A stretch of 64,000 nt of DNA from Micromonospora sp. WMMD882 (GCF_027497255.1 NZ_CP114903.1:1922001-1986000), one strand, 5' to 3'. Positions 42,823 through 51,639 are shown, counted from the stretch's first letter. The notes: a model not told the origin generated them from the letters alone. Translations and numbers: made by a program.

Positions 42823-43591
42823 GGCCGGTGTCGATCGTGGGGGTCGCCGCCAGCAGCGCCCGGGTGTAGGGGTGCCGGGGTGTGGCGGTGACCTCCAGGG
42901 TCGGGCCCTGCTCGACGATCCGACCGGCCCGCATCACCGCCACCCGGTTGGCGAGCTGCCGCACCACGGCCAGGTCGTGGGAGATGAACAGGCAGGCCAG
43001 GCCGAACCGGTCCCGCAGGTCGGCCAGCAGGTTCAGCACCGTCGCCTGCACCGAGACGTCCAACGCGGTCACCGGCTCGTCGCACACCAGCAGCCGGGGG
43101 CCCAGGGCCATCGCCCGGGCGATCGCGACCCGCTGCTGCTGGCCGCCGGACAACTGCCGGGGCCGCCGCCCGCCCACCGCCGGGTCGAGTCCGACGAGGT
43201 CCAGCAACTCGTCGACCCGCGCCGACCGGGCCCGCGCGTCCCCGACCCGGTGGATGACCAGCGGCTCGGCGACCGTCTGCCGGACCGTCTGCCGGGGGCT
43301 GAGACTCAGGTACGGGTCCTGGAACACCAGCTGCGCCTGCCGCCGGTACGCCCGCAGCGCCCCGCCCCGCAGCCGGTGCACGTCGGTCCCGGCGAACCGC
43401 ACCACTCCCCCGGTGGGCCGGTCGAGCCCGGCGACCACCCGCGCCAGCGTCGTCTTGCCGCAGCCGGACTCGCCGACCAGGCCGACGATCTCCCCCTCGT
43501 CGACGCGCATGCTGACGTCGTCGACCACGGTCACCCGGCCGCGTCCCCGCCCGGCGGGATGGCCGGCGGACAGTCGTTCGATCTCCAGCAC
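42797..43591 (-). CDS. ABC transporter ATPase, oligopeptide/nickel family (OppF/NikE type)
   Basis: 264 residues. Walker A GESGCGKTTLARVVAG, signature LSGGQQQRVAIARAMA, Walker B LLVCDEPVTALD and the switch His in LFISHDLAV are intact. HPYTRALLAATP near the end is the start of the Opp/Dpp C-terminal region, though the cysteines seen in many family members are missing and the protein is short. It is the second ATPase of the importer, three bases behind the fused permease-ATPase gene. Confidence 0.92.
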   Translation of the reverse strand: MLEIERLSAGHPAGRGRGRVTVVDDVSMRVDEGEIVGLVGESGCGKTTLARVVAGLDRPTGGVVRFAGTDVHRLRGGALRAYRRQAQLVFQDPYLSLSPRQTVRQTVAEPLVIHRVGDARARSARVDELLDLVGLDPAVGGRRPRQLSGGQQQRVAIARAMALGPRLLVCDEPVTALDVSVQATVLNLLADLRDRFGLACLFISHDLAVVRQLANRVAVMRAGRIVEQGPTLEVTATPRHPYTRALLAATPTIDTGPRPASRRR

Positions 43592-43594
43592 CGG

Positions 43595-45691
43595 TCAGCC
43601 CTCGTCGTGGTCGTGGGCGGCCCCGGCCAGGCGCACGCCGGACGGGTGGGGGCACGCCGAGCGGCGGGTCGGCCCCAACGCCACCAGCGCCGGCTGGCGC
43701 TGGTGGCACGCCGGCACGGCCGCCGGGCAGCGGGGGGCGAACGCGCAGCCGGCGGTGTCGTCCGGGCCGGCCCCGGAGCGCCCCGGCATGGTGCGGAACC
43801 GGGTGCCCGGGACGACGCCGGGGCGCGGCACCGCGTCGACCAGCCCCCGGCTGTACGGGTGGCGCGGGTCCGTCACCACGGCGGCGGGCGGTCCCGACTC
43901 GACGACGCGTCCCGCGTACATGACCGCGACGGTGTCCGCCAGTCGGGTCACCACCGCCAGGTCGTGGCTGACCACGATCATCGACATGCCCAGCTCGGCG
44001 CGGAGCCGGGCCAGCAGCTCCAGCAGCCGCGCCTGCACTGTCACGTCCAGCGCGGACGTGGGCTCGTCGGCGACGAGCAGCTCCGGCTCGCCGGCCAACG
44101 CCACCGCGATCTGCGCGCGCTGCCGCATGCCACCGGACAACTGGTGCGGTAGCGCGCCCCGGACCCGGGCCGGGTCGGGCAGGCCGACCAGCCGCAGCAG
44201 CTCCTCGCCGACCCGGCGGGTGGCGGCGCGGCGGCCACCGAGGCCCGCGTTACGGACCGCCTCCTCGACGTGCGCGCCGATCGTCCGCAGCGGGTTCAGC
44301 ACGGCGAGACCGTCCTGGAACACCACTCCCACCCGCCGGCCGTTGACCTGCCGTCGCTCCCGGGCCGCCAGCCCGACGAGCTGCCGGGCCCCGTCCCCGG
44401 AGGTCAGCAGGGCCGAGCCGGTGACCTGGGCGTTCGGGTCCAGCAGCCCGAACGGCGCCAACGCGGAGGTGGTCTTGCCGCTGCCGGTCTCACCGACCAC
44501 CGCCAGGATGTGGCCGCGGGGCACGTCGTAGGAGACGTCGGCGACGACCCGTCGGCGTCGCCCGTCCGTCGACGGGTAGCTGACCGTCAGATCCCGTACC
44601 CGCAGCAGGATGTCGTCGCCGGTCACCGCCGGAGCGCCGCGCCCCGCCGGGCCGGCGGACGGACCGCCTTCCGTCGCCGGGCCGGCGGCCTGACGGACCT
44701 GAGCCGCCGTTCCGGTGACCTCGCGGACCTGAGCCGCCGGGCCGGCGGCCTGACGGACCGTCACGGGCGGGCCGGCGGCTCGACCCGGCGGGGCGGTGGG
44801 AGCGACCCGGGCGGCCGGGGCGGGACGGGCCGGCCGCCGCCACGGGAACACCCACCGCAGGATCGACGGCCGCTCGGCGCCGGCGGCCAGTCGCTCCCCG
44901 AGCAGGTTGCTCGCGAACACCACCGCGGTGATCGCCACGCCCGGCGGATACGCCAACCACCACGCCGACGCCAGGTACGGCCGGCCCTCGATGAGCATCT
45001 GTCCCCACTCGGCCTGGGGTGGCGCGATGCCGAGCCCGAGGAAACTCAGCGTGGCGACCCCGAGCACGATCGCGCCCACCTCGGTGCTCGCGTACACCAG
45101 GCACGGCGCGAGGGCCGGCGGCAGCAGGTGCCGGCCGACGATGCGCGCGGGCCCCGCGCCGAGCAGCCGCAACGCGTCCACGTGCGGACTGCCCCGCAGG
45201 CCGGCGACGCGGGCGCGGGCGATGCGCGCGAACGGCGCCCACTCCCACAGCGCCATCGCGAGGACGAGGTTCTCCACCCCCGGGCCGCGCAGACCGACGA
45301 TCGCCAGCGCCACCAGGATCCCCGGCAGCGACACGGCCATGTCGACGAGCCGGGAGACCACCCGGTCGACCAGTCCGCCGAGGTAGCCGGCGATCGTGCC
45401 GGTCAGCACGCCGACGGTCAGCGAGATCGCCAGCACCGCCGCGGTGACCACCAGCGAGACCCGCGCGGCGTGCAGGAGCCGGCTGAGCTGGTCCCGGCCG
45501 AGCTGGTCGGTGCCGAGCAGGTGCTCCGCCGACGGCGGCAGCAGGCTGGCCGTCAGGTCGGTGGCCGCCGGGTCGGTCGGGGCGAGCACCGGCGCCAGCG
45601 CCCCCACCACCGCGAACGCCACCAGCGGCAGCGCGACCAGCGCCGTACGCCCGGCCGGCGGCAGGCCCCGACGACGAGTCCGGGTCGTCAT
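43595..45691 (-). CDS. Fused ABC permease-ATPase (DppC-DppD type)
   Basis: 698 residues from ATG 45691. Residues about 1-285 are a DppC-like permease with five to six membrane segments and the coupling-helix motif around RLLGAGPARIVGRHLLPPAL. Residues about 360-640 are a DppD-like ATPase with GETGSGKTTSALAPFGLL, LSGGMRQRAQIAVALA and LLVADEPTSALD. The C-terminus carries the Cys-rich Opp/Dpp region (TAGCAFAPRCPAAVPAC). The two are joined in frame by a 70-residue Pro/Ala linker built on repeats of RQAAGPA. Separate genes are the rule, so this fusion fixes their ratio. Confidence 0.92.
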   Translation of the reverse strand: MTTRTRRRGLPPAGRTALVALPLVAFAVVGALAPVLAPTDPAATDLTASLLPPSAEHLLGTDQLGRDQLSRLLHAARVSLVVTAAVLAISLTVGVLTGTIAGYLGGLVDRVVSRLVDMAVSLPGILVALAIVGLRGPGVENLVLAMALWEWAPFARIARARVAGLRGSPHVDALRLLGAGPARIVGRHLLPPALAPCLVYASTEVGAIVLGVATLSFLGLGIAPPQAEWGQMLIEGRPYLASAWWLAYPPGVAITAVVFASNLLGERLAAGAERPSILRWVFPWRRPARPAPAARVAPTAPPGRAAGPPVTVRQAAGPAAQVREVTGTAAQVRQAAGPATEGGPSAGPAGRGAPAVTGDDILLRVRDLTVSYPSTDGRRRRVVADVSYDVPRGHILAVVGETGSGKTTSALAPFGLLDPNAQVTGSALLTSGDGARQLVGLAARERRQVNGRRVGVVFQDGLAVLNPLRTIGAHVEEAVRNAGLGGRRAATRRVGEELLRLVGLPDPARVRGALPHQLSGGMRQRAQIAVALAGEPELLVADEPTSALDVTVQARLLELLARLRAELGMSMIVVSHDLAVVTRLADTVAVMYAGRVVESGPPAAVVTDPRHPYSRGLVDAVPRPGVVPGTRFRTMPGRSGAGPDDTAGCAFAPRCPAAVPACHQRQPALVALGPTRRSACPHPSGVRLAGAAHDHDEG

Positions 45692-46722
45692 GACGTCTCC
45701 GCCCCGGCGGTGGCCGACCGGCCCGGCCACCATCGACGCCGGGCCGGTCGGGGCCGCCCGGCCGGGCCCCGCCGCGACCGTGGGTCGACGAGGAGCTGCG
45801 CCACGTCGGCCGCCCGGTTGGCCAGGATGAACCCGCCGCCCAGCAGCAGCGCGCCGGCCTGCACCGCCGGCACGTCCCGGGCCGCCGCCGCCCGCACGAA
45901 GTACGCGCCCAGGCCCGGCCAGCCGAAGATCTGCTCCACCACGACCGTGCCCACCAGCAGCATGCCCACGGTGACCCCGGCCACCGACAGCACCGGCCCG
46001 GCGGCGTTCGGCAGACCGTCGCGCAGCACGATCGACAGTGGACGGCTGCCCCGGGCCTGCGCCGCCAGCACGTACGGCCGGTCGAGGGCTTCCCGCAGGC
46101 TGACCGCCACCACCCGGCTGAGCGCGCCGGCCGCCGGCAGGCCGAGCACCGCCACCGGCATCACCCACGTCCGTGGACCGGCCATGCCGGACGTCGGCAC
46201 CCAGCCCAACCGCAGCGCCAGCAGCAGCACGAGCAGGTAACTCAGCCAGAACGCCGGCACCGAGGAGACCAGCAGCGCGCCGACCCGCAGCGCCCCGCGC
46301 AGCGGCCCCCGGCCGAGCACCGCCCCGGCCACCCCGACGGCCACCCCCACCACGAGGGCCAGCACGGCGGACGCGGCCACCAGCCCCACGGTCACGCCCA
46401 CCCGGTCGGCGACCTCGGGCCCGATCGGCGTGCTCGTCCGCAGCGACACGCCGAAGTCGCCGGTCACCGCGTCGGCCAGCCACCGCGCGTACCGCACCGG
46501 GGCGGGCGCGTCCAGCCCCAGCTCGACCCGGACCGCCGCGACCTGCTCGGGAGTGGCCGGGCAGCCGGCCCGGGTCGCCGCCAGCATCGCCGCCGGATCG
46601 CCCCGGGCGACCAGGACCAGCGCGAACGTGCCCACGGAGAGCGCGAGCAGCACGCCGGCGGTGTCGACGACCCACCGCGCGACGTGCCCGCCGACCAGGC
46701 GCAGCCGGTGCGGCGCGCTCAC
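45688..46722 (-). CDS. ABC transporter permease (DppB/NikB type)
   Basis: 344 residues from GTG 46722, overlapping the binding-protein stop (GTGA); its own stop overlaps the next start (ATGA). Six membrane segments, with the N-terminal ATPEQVAAVRVELGLD loop and the permease motif ALSRVVAVSLREALDRPYVL followed by AAQARGSRPLSIVLRDGLPN. FGWPGLGAYFVRAAAARD is the typical final loop of DppB. Forms the transmembrane pore with the fused DppC domain. Confidence 0.92.
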   Translation of the reverse strand: MSAPHRLRLVGGHVARWVVDTAGVLLALSVGTFALVLVARGDPAAMLAATRAGCPATPEQVAAVRVELGLDAPAPVRYARWLADAVTGDFGVSLRTSTPIGPEVADRVGVTVGLVAASAVLALVVGVAVGVAGAVLGRGPLRGALRVGALLVSSVPAFWLSYLLVLLLALRLGWVPTSGMAGPRTWVMPVAVLGLPAAGALSRVVAVSLREALDRPYVLAAQARGSRPLSIVLRDGLPNAAGPVLSVAGVTVGMLLVGTVVVEQIFGWPGLGAYFVRAAAARDVPAVQAGALLLGGGFILANRAADVAQLLVDPRSRRGPAGRPRPARRRWWPGRSATAGAETS

Positions 46723-48275
46723 CCGACGCTGACCCCGGTGAGGGCCAGGTCCACGTCGCTGGGCGGCACCGTGAACCCGGCCACCCGGTCCCGTACCGCC
46801 CACAACCGGGGCCGGTAGACCAGCGGCACGAACCCGGCGTCGGCGGCCACCGCGTCGTAGAGCTCCTGGTAGGCCACCGCGCGGGCGGCCGGCTCCCGGG
46901 CGAACAGTGCCTTGTCGACGAGCTTCTCGACGGCCGGCGTCGCCCACAGCGGGGCCCGCGCGGCGCTGGTGAACAGCGACACGATCGAGCTGGACGGGTC
47001 GTACGGCGCGCCGAGGGACTCGAAGAAGGTGAGGTCGTAGCGGCCCTCGGCGCGTTCGTCGTAGTAGACCGCGGCGTCCACCGGGACGATCTCGACGGTG
47101 ATGCCCACCTCGCCGAGCGCCGCCGCGATCGCCGAGGCCATGGCGCGCGGGTCGAGCTGGCCCGCCGCCGGCGTCGCCGGGATGAGCAGCCGCAGCGTCA
47201 GCGGCTTGCCGGCCCGGGCCCGGCCCTTCCCGGCGCGGACGTAGCCGGCGGCGTCCAGCACGCGTTCCGCGCCCGCCCGGTCGAAGGCCGGCGGCAGGTC
47301 CACGCCGGAGTCCGGCACGTCCGGCGGGAAGACCCGTCGGGCCGGCTCGGCGTAGCCCAGCAGCAGCGTCCTGGCCAGTGCGGTCGTGTCGACGGCCCGC
47401 AGGACCGCCTGTCGGACGGCCTTGTCACCGGCCGGACCGTCGGGATGGAAACCGAGCATGATGGACACGTCGGGCGCGCCGGTGAGGAGGGTGACGTCGG
47501 CGCGTTCGTCGAGGGCCTTCGCCTCCACCGGCGTGATGGGGGCCAGGTAGCCGCCGCCGATCAGGTCGATCTCGCCGTTGCCGAGGGCGTCGGCGCGGGC
47601 CTGCGAATCGGGGATGACGGTGAACTCCAGGCGCTTCAGCTTCGGTTTCGGCCCCCAGTGGTCGTCGTTGCGTTCCAGCACCGCGCCCGTGGCGTCGTGG
47701 GAGACGTACTTCCACGGCCCGGTGCCCACCGGCCGCGCGAACGCGCCGTCGGCGGCCACCGACCGGGGGCTGAGCAGCCGGACCGGCCGGACGATCGACA
47801 TCTCCTGGAGCAGCGGCTCGTACGGCTCGGCGAGGGTGAGCACCACGGTGTCCGGATCCGGGGCCTGCACCGACGTGATGACCTGGGAGGCCCGGAAGAA
47901 CGCGAACCGTTTGTTGCCCACCCACCGTTCGAAGTTCCACTTCACCGCGGCGGCGTCCAGCGGCGTCCCGTCGGTGAACCGGACCCCGTCGCGCAGGTCG
48001 AAGGTGACCTGCCGGCCGTCGGGGGCCACGGTCCACGACTGGGCCAGGCCGGGCTCCAGCCGCCCCTCCGCGCCGTACTCGACGAGCGGCTCGTAGATCG
48101 CGTCGAGCAGCAGGAAGTTGCCGGTGAACGCGTGCGGGTCCAACGCGCCGGTCTCGTCGCTCAGCCCGACGCGCAGCGTGTCGGACGGCCCGGAGGTGTC
48201 GACGGTGGAGCCGCAGGCGCTGGTCAACGCGATCGACATGGCAAGGGCGGCAACGAGCAGGCGTGGTCGCGGCAC
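46719..48275 (-). CDS. Extracellular solute-binding protein, family 5 (lipoprotein)
   Basis: 518 residues; GTG 48275 after AGGAGAACC. A lipoprotein signal ends in LTSAC, so the Cys is lipidated. The family 5 fold follows: TLRVGLSDETGALDPHAF, YEPLVEYGAEGRLEPGLAQS, FDLRDGVRFTDGTPLDA and RPVGTGPWKYVSHDA. Members bind peptides, nickel-chelates or opine-type metal complexes; sequence alone does not say which. It heads the importer operon 48275-42797. Confidence 0.93.
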   Translation of the reverse strand: MPRPRLLVAALAMSIALTSACGSTVDTSGPSDTLRVGLSDETGALDPHAFTGNFLLLDAIYEPLVEYGAEGRLEPGLAQSWTVAPDGRQVTFDLRDGVRFTDGTPLDAAAVKWNFERWVGNKRFAFFRASQVITSVQAPDPDTVVLTLAEPYEPLLQEMSIVRPVRLLSPRSVAADGAFARPVGTGPWKYVSHDATGAVLERNDDHWGPKPKLKRLEFTVIPDSQARADALGNGEIDLIGGGYLAPITPVEAKALDERADVTLLTGAPDVSIMLGFHPDGPAGDKAVRQAVLRAVDTTALARTLLLGYAEPARRVFPPDVPDSGVDLPPAFDRAGAERVLDAAGYVRAGKGRARAGKPLTLRLLIPATPAAGQLDPRAMASAIAAALGEVGITVEIVPVDAAVYYDERAEGRYDLTFFESLGAPYDPSSSIVSLFTSAARAPLWATPAVEKLVDKALFAREPAARAVAYQELYDAVAADAGFVPLVYRPRLWAVRDRVAGFTVPPSDVDLALTGVSVG

Positions 48276-48480
48276 CGGTTCTCCTGAGTGACGGCGGGCG
48301 GGACAGCGGGTGATCGGACGGCACCCGGACTGGTAGTCGCTGAAGCCGTCCGCGTGGTTCCCGCCGACCTTCCCGGCGTCCGCGGTCGCGCCGCCGCTGC
48401 CCCGTCCACACCGACCCCGCCGGTACCGGCCCCGGCGTTGCCACCGCCGACCGGGCCTCCGCCGGCTCGCGCCGCCCGGG

Positions 48481-49299
48481 TCAGGAGGCCGTAGCGGGCC
48501 TGCCGGTGGGCTCGGCCGGGGTGGCGCCGGACCCGGGGCGGAGGGTGAGCACCTGCGGGCCGGACGCCGTGACGGCGACGGTGTGCTCGGAGTGGGCGGT
48601 GCGGGAGCCGTCGGCGGAGCGGATCGTCCAGCCGTCGGCGTCGAACCTGATCCGGTCGGTGGAGCGGCAGAACCAGGGCTCGATGGCGATGGTGAGGCCG
48701 GGGCTGAGTCGCATGCCGCGCCCGGCACGGCCGTCGTTGGCCACGTGGGGGGCCTCGTGCATGGTACGGCCGATGCCGTGCCCGCCGAACTCGCCGTTGA
48801 CGCGGTAGCCGTAGGAGCGGGCCACCTCGCCGATCGCGGCGGAGACGTCGCCGAGGCGACCCCCGGGCCGGGCGGCGGCGACGCCGGCCGCCAGCGCGAC
48901 CTCGGTGGCCTCGATCAGCCGCAGGTCGGCGGGGTCGGCGGCGCCGACGACCACGGAGATCGCGGAGTCGGCGACCCACCCGTCGATGCCGACCGCCATG
49001 TCGATGCTGAGCAGGTCGCCGTCGCGCAGCAGGTAGTCGTGCGGCAGGCCGTGCAGCACCGCGTCGTTGACCGACAGGCACAGCACGTTGCGGAACGGGC
49101 CCCGACCGAACGACGGGGCGTAGTCCCAGTAGCACGACTCGGCGCCGCGTTCGCGGATCCGGCGGCGGGCGTGGTGTTCGATGTCCATCAGGTTGACGCC
49201 GACCTCGGCGACCTCGCCCAGCTCGGCGAGCAGCTCACCGACGAACCGGCCGGTCACCGCCATCCGGGCGATCTCCTCGGCGGACTTGAGCTCGATCAT
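48481..49299 (-). CDS. map: Methionine aminopeptidase, type I
   Basis: 272 residues; ATG 49299 after GGGGAGG. All five metal ligands are present: two Asp (LLSIDMAVGID, VADSAIS), His (GGHGIGRTMHEAPH) and two Glu (IAIEPWF, HSEHTVAV). The enzyme removes the initiator Met from nascent proteins. A C-terminal tail of about 20 Gly/Pro/Thr-rich residues is added. It is divergent from a small XRE regulator, which suggests that this is a regulated extra copy, not the one found beside the ribosomal and adk genes. Confidence 0.93.
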   Translation of the reverse strand: MIELKSAEEIARMAVTGRFVGELLAELGEVAEVGVNLMDIEHHARRRIRERGAESCYWDYAPSFGRGPFRNVLCLSVNDAVLHGLPHDYLLRDGDLLSIDMAVGIDGWVADSAISVVVGAADPADLRLIEATEVALAAGVAAARPGGRLGDVSAAIGEVARSYGYRVNGEFGGHGIGRTMHEAPHVANDGRAGRGMRLSPGLTIAIEPWFCRSTDRIRFDADGWTIRSADGSRTAHSEHTVAVTASGPQVLTLRPGSGATPAEPTGRPATAS

Positions 49300-49321
49300 G
49301 GCAGCCTCCCCTTCTGGATGC

Positions 49322-49335
49322 GGTATTTTTATACC
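49322..49335. promoter_or_regulatory. AT-rich dyad between map and XRE genes
   Basis: GGTATTTTTATACC has five-base arms GGTAT/ATACC around TTTT and stands out as the most AT-rich stretch here. It lies in the 75-base gap between the divergent map and XRE genes, so it is either the core of the map promoter or the XRE operator, or both. GGATATCC at 49360-49367 is a second short palindrome. Confidence 0.55.
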
Positions 49336-49374
49336 ACGTCGGGTCGGGGTCCTCCGGAGGGATATCCTGCTGGC

Positions 49375-49641
49375 ATGGTTCGCCAACCGCTCACCGCCGC
49401 ACAGATCGCCGCCGGCCAGCGGCTCGGCGTCGCCCTCCGGGCCGCGCGGGCCGGCCGCAGCCTCGTCGAGGTGGCCGTGGCGGCCGGCATCTCCCCCGAG
49501 ACGCTGCGCAAGATCGAGGCGGGTCGCCTGCCCGCGCCCGCGTTCGGCACCGTGGTCCGCCTCAGCCGGGCCCTCGACGTCCCCCTCGGCGAGCTGGCCG
49601 ACGCCTGGCTGGCCGACATGCCCGTACGGCAGGCCTCCTGA
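49375..49641 (+). CDS. Small XRE-family regulator
   Basis: 88 residues. Nearly the whole protein is a Cro/CI helix-turn-helix: AGQRLGVALRAARAGRSLVE, VAVAAGISPETLRKIEAGRL, PAPAFGTVVRLSRALDVPLG. It is divergent from the map gene, a gene pair seen often in actinomycetes, and so probably regulates it. GGAGGG lies 13 bases before the ATG, rather far. Confidence 0.9.
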   Translation: MVRQPLTAAQIAAGQRLGVALRAARAGRSLVEVAVAAGISPETLRKIEAGRLPAPAFGTVVRLSRALDVPLGELADAWLADMPVRQAS

Positions 49642-49655
49642 CGACCGGCCACCCG

Positions 49656-50354
49656 GTGCAGACGTCCCCGCCGGCCGACCCCGCCGCGCGCCCCCGTGCC
49701 CCGCTGACCCGCGGACGCGTGCTGGACACCGCCGTCGCGCTGGCCGACGCCGGCGGCGTGGACGCGTTGAGCATGCGCCGGATCGCGCAGGCGCTCGGGG
49801 TCGTGCCGATGGCCCTGTACAAGCACGTGGCCAACAAGAACGAGCTGCTGGACGGCATGATCGACGTGCTCGTCGGCGAAATCGACCCACCGGCGGACGG
49901 GGTCGACTGGCAGACCGCCGTCCGCCGGCGCGTGCTGTCGGCCCGCCGCATGCTGTTGCGCCACCCGTGGGCGCCGGCGGTCATCGAGACGCGGGCCAAG
50001 GCGCGGGCCCACCCGACCCCGGTCATGCTGGCGTACCTCGACTCGATGATCGGGATCTTCCGGGCCGGCGGCTTCCCGGTCGACCTGACCCACCACGCGA
50101 TGCACGTGATGGGCAGCCGCCTGCTCGGCTTCTCCCAGGAACTGTTCGCGGAGGGCGCCGACCGGGCGCCCGAGCCGGACGCGCTGCCGCCGGAGGAGAT
50201 GGCCGCCCGCTTCCCCCACCTCACCGAGCTGGCCATGGCGGTCGCCCACGACCAGGCGTCGGTGGTCGGTCCGGGCTGCGACGACCAGTTCGAGTTCGAG
50301 TTCGCCCTGGATCTCACGCTGGACGGCCTCGACCGGCTCCGGCACGCGGCCTGA
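49656..50354 (+). CDS. TetR-family regulator with TetR-class C-terminal domain
   Basis: 232 residues from GTG 49656. The N-terminal helix-turn-helix is standard (RGRVLDTAVALADAGGVDAL, SMRRIAQALGVVPMALYKHV) and the C-terminal part resembles the TetR_C_1 effector domain. The gene lies 14 bases behind the XRE gene and just upstream of two operator copies and the oxidoreductase gene, so it very probably represses that gene and perhaps itself responds to its substrate. Confidence 0.92.
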   Translation: MQTSPPADPAARPRAPLTRGRVLDTAVALADAGGVDALSMRRIAQALGVVPMALYKHVANKNELLDGMIDVLVGEIDPPADGVDWQTAVRRRVLSARRMLLRHPWAPAVIETRAKARAHPTPVMLAYLDSMIGIFRAGGFPVDLTHHAMHVMGSRLLGFSQELFAEGADRAPEPDALPPEEMAARFPHLTELAMAVAHDQASVVGPGCDDQFEFEFALDLTLDGLDRLRHAA

Positions 50355-50369
50355 CCCACCCCTCTTGAC

Positions 50370-50388
50370 AGGTGTACGGCGTACACCT
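50370..50388. promoter_or_regulatory. TetR-type operator, copy 1
   Basis: AGGTGTACGGCGTACACCT is a perfect nine-base inverted repeat around one base. A TTGACA at 50365-50370 overlaps its edge, so bound repressor would cover the -35 element. Confidence 0.88.
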
Positions 50389-50404
50389 CACTGTGGACAG
50401 CAGG

Positions 50405-50423
50405 AGGTGTACGCCGTACACCT
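50405..50423. promoter_or_regulatory. TetR-type operator, copy 2
   Basis: AGGTGTACGCCGTACACCT is identical to copy 1 except for the central base. The two centres are 35 bases apart, and this copy ends 21 bases before the oxidoreductase ATG. Two full sites allow cooperative binding by two TetR dimers. Confidence 0.88.
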
Positions 50424-50444
50424 GTCGCGGGTCAGGAGGCCCCC

Positions 50445-51437
50445 ATGAAGGCGATCGTCCAGGAACGCTTCGGCCCGCCGGACGTCCTCCGGCCGACCGA
50501 CACCGACCCGCCCCGGATCACCGGCGGTGACCAGGTGCTCGTCCGGGTCCGCGCCGCCGCGGTCAACCCGTACGACTGGCACATGCTGCGCGGCGACCCG
50601 TACGTCGCCCGGCTCGGCGGCGGCGTCGGCCTGACCCGGCCGAAGTCCCGGATCGCCGGTATCGACGCGGCCGGCCAGGTCGAAGCCGTCGGCGCCGACG
50701 TGCGGGGCCTGCGACCCGGCGACGAGGTGCTCGGTTTCTGCCCGGGATCCTTCGCCGAGTACGCGCGCACCACCGCCGACCTGCTCGTGCCCCGGCCCGC
50801 CACCCTCACCGCCGTCCAGGCCGCCGCCGTGCCGATGGCCGCGGTGACCGCCCTGCGCGGCATCCGGACCGTCGGCCGGGCGCAGGCCGGGCAGCGGATC
50901 CTGGTCAACGGCGCCGGCGGCGGCATCGGCACCTTCGCCGTACAGCTCGCCGCCGCCCTCGGCGCGGACGTCACCGGCGTGTGCAGCGCCCGCAACGCCG
51001 ACCTGGTGCGCTCCCTCGGCGCCCGGCACGTCGTCGACTACGCCCGCGACGACTTCACCGACCACCGTGGACGCTACGACCTGATCCTGGACAACGTGGG
51101 CAACCACCCATTGGGCCGGCTACGCCGGGCGCTCACCCCGACCGGCACCCTGGTCGCCAACGGCGGTGGCACGCCCGGCCGCGTGTTCGGGGCGGTCACC
51201 GCGATGCTGCGGGTGGCCGCGACCGACCGGTTCGCCCGGCAGCGCCTCCGCGTGCTCCTGCCGGCCACCCCCGCCGGCCCCGCCCAGGAGGACCTGCGCG
51301 CCGTCACCGCCCTCGTCGACGCCGGCACGCTCACCCCGGTCGTCGACCGGACCTACCCGCTGGCAGACGCCGCCGAGGCCGTACGCCACGTGGAGCGGGG
51401 CCACGCCCGCGGCAAGGTCGTCATCACCATCGCCTGA
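50445..51437 (+). CDS. Zinc-free MDR oxidoreductase (quinone oxidoreductase-like)
   Basis: 330 residues; ATG 50445 after CAGGAGG. The protein has MKAIVQERFGPPDVL, VRVRAAAVNPYDWHMLRG, an NADP-binding ILVNGAGGGIGTFAVQLAAA and the C-terminal PLADAAEAVRHVERGHARGK. The catalytic-zinc and structural-zinc cysteines are absent, so it belongs to the quinone oxidoreductase/QOR-like NADPH reductases. Regulation by the upstream TetR protein through the two operators suggests induction by a reactive or toxic carbonyl or quinone. Confidence 0.9.
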   Translation: MKAIVQERFGPPDVLRPTDTDPPRITGGDQVLVRVRAAAVNPYDWHMLRGDPYVARLGGGVGLTRPKSRIAGIDAAGQVEAVGADVRGLRPGDEVLGFCPGSFAEYARTTADLLVPRPATLTAVQAAAVPMAAVTALRGIRTVGRAQAGQRILVNGAGGGIGTFAVQLAAALGADVTGVCSARNADLVRSLGARHVVDYARDDFTDHRGRYDLILDNVGNHPLGRLRRALTPTGTLVANGGGTPGRVFGAVTAMLRVAATDRFARQRLRVLLPATPAGPAQEDLRAVTALVDAGTLTPVVDRTYPLADAAEAVRHVERGHARGKVVITIA

Positions 51438-51639
51438 CCACGAGACGCGCCGGACTCAGAAACGCGAGCGGTGGGTCAGGCTGTCGCGGGCGTCGCGGGA
51501 CCAGGCACCGCAGTCGAGACGCAGACGAACGGTCGACGACCCACGGCGCGCACCCGGCACCGCCCGCGCCCGCCACGTGCGCCTCTCCGCGAGCTCCGGC
51601 AGATCTCCGGGGCGCACCCGGGTCGCCACGCCAGCTGGC

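Noticed and set aside
43595..46675. A continuous minus-strand frame suggesting a 1026-residue protein
   Set aside because: Only the part from ATG 45691 matches protein families; the upstream part overlaps the DppB-type permease in another frame, and ATG 45691 overlaps that gene's stop.
36248..48275. Calling the small-molecule locus a staphylopine-type metallophore system
   Set aside because: The exporter and Opp-type importer fit, but there is no opine dehydrogenase or nicotianamine-synthase-like gene, so only a generic label is justified.
48481..49299. Calling map a self-resistance gene for the neighbouring locus
   Set aside because: map/XRE pairs occur widely in actinomycetes apart from such loci; adjacency alone is weak evidence.
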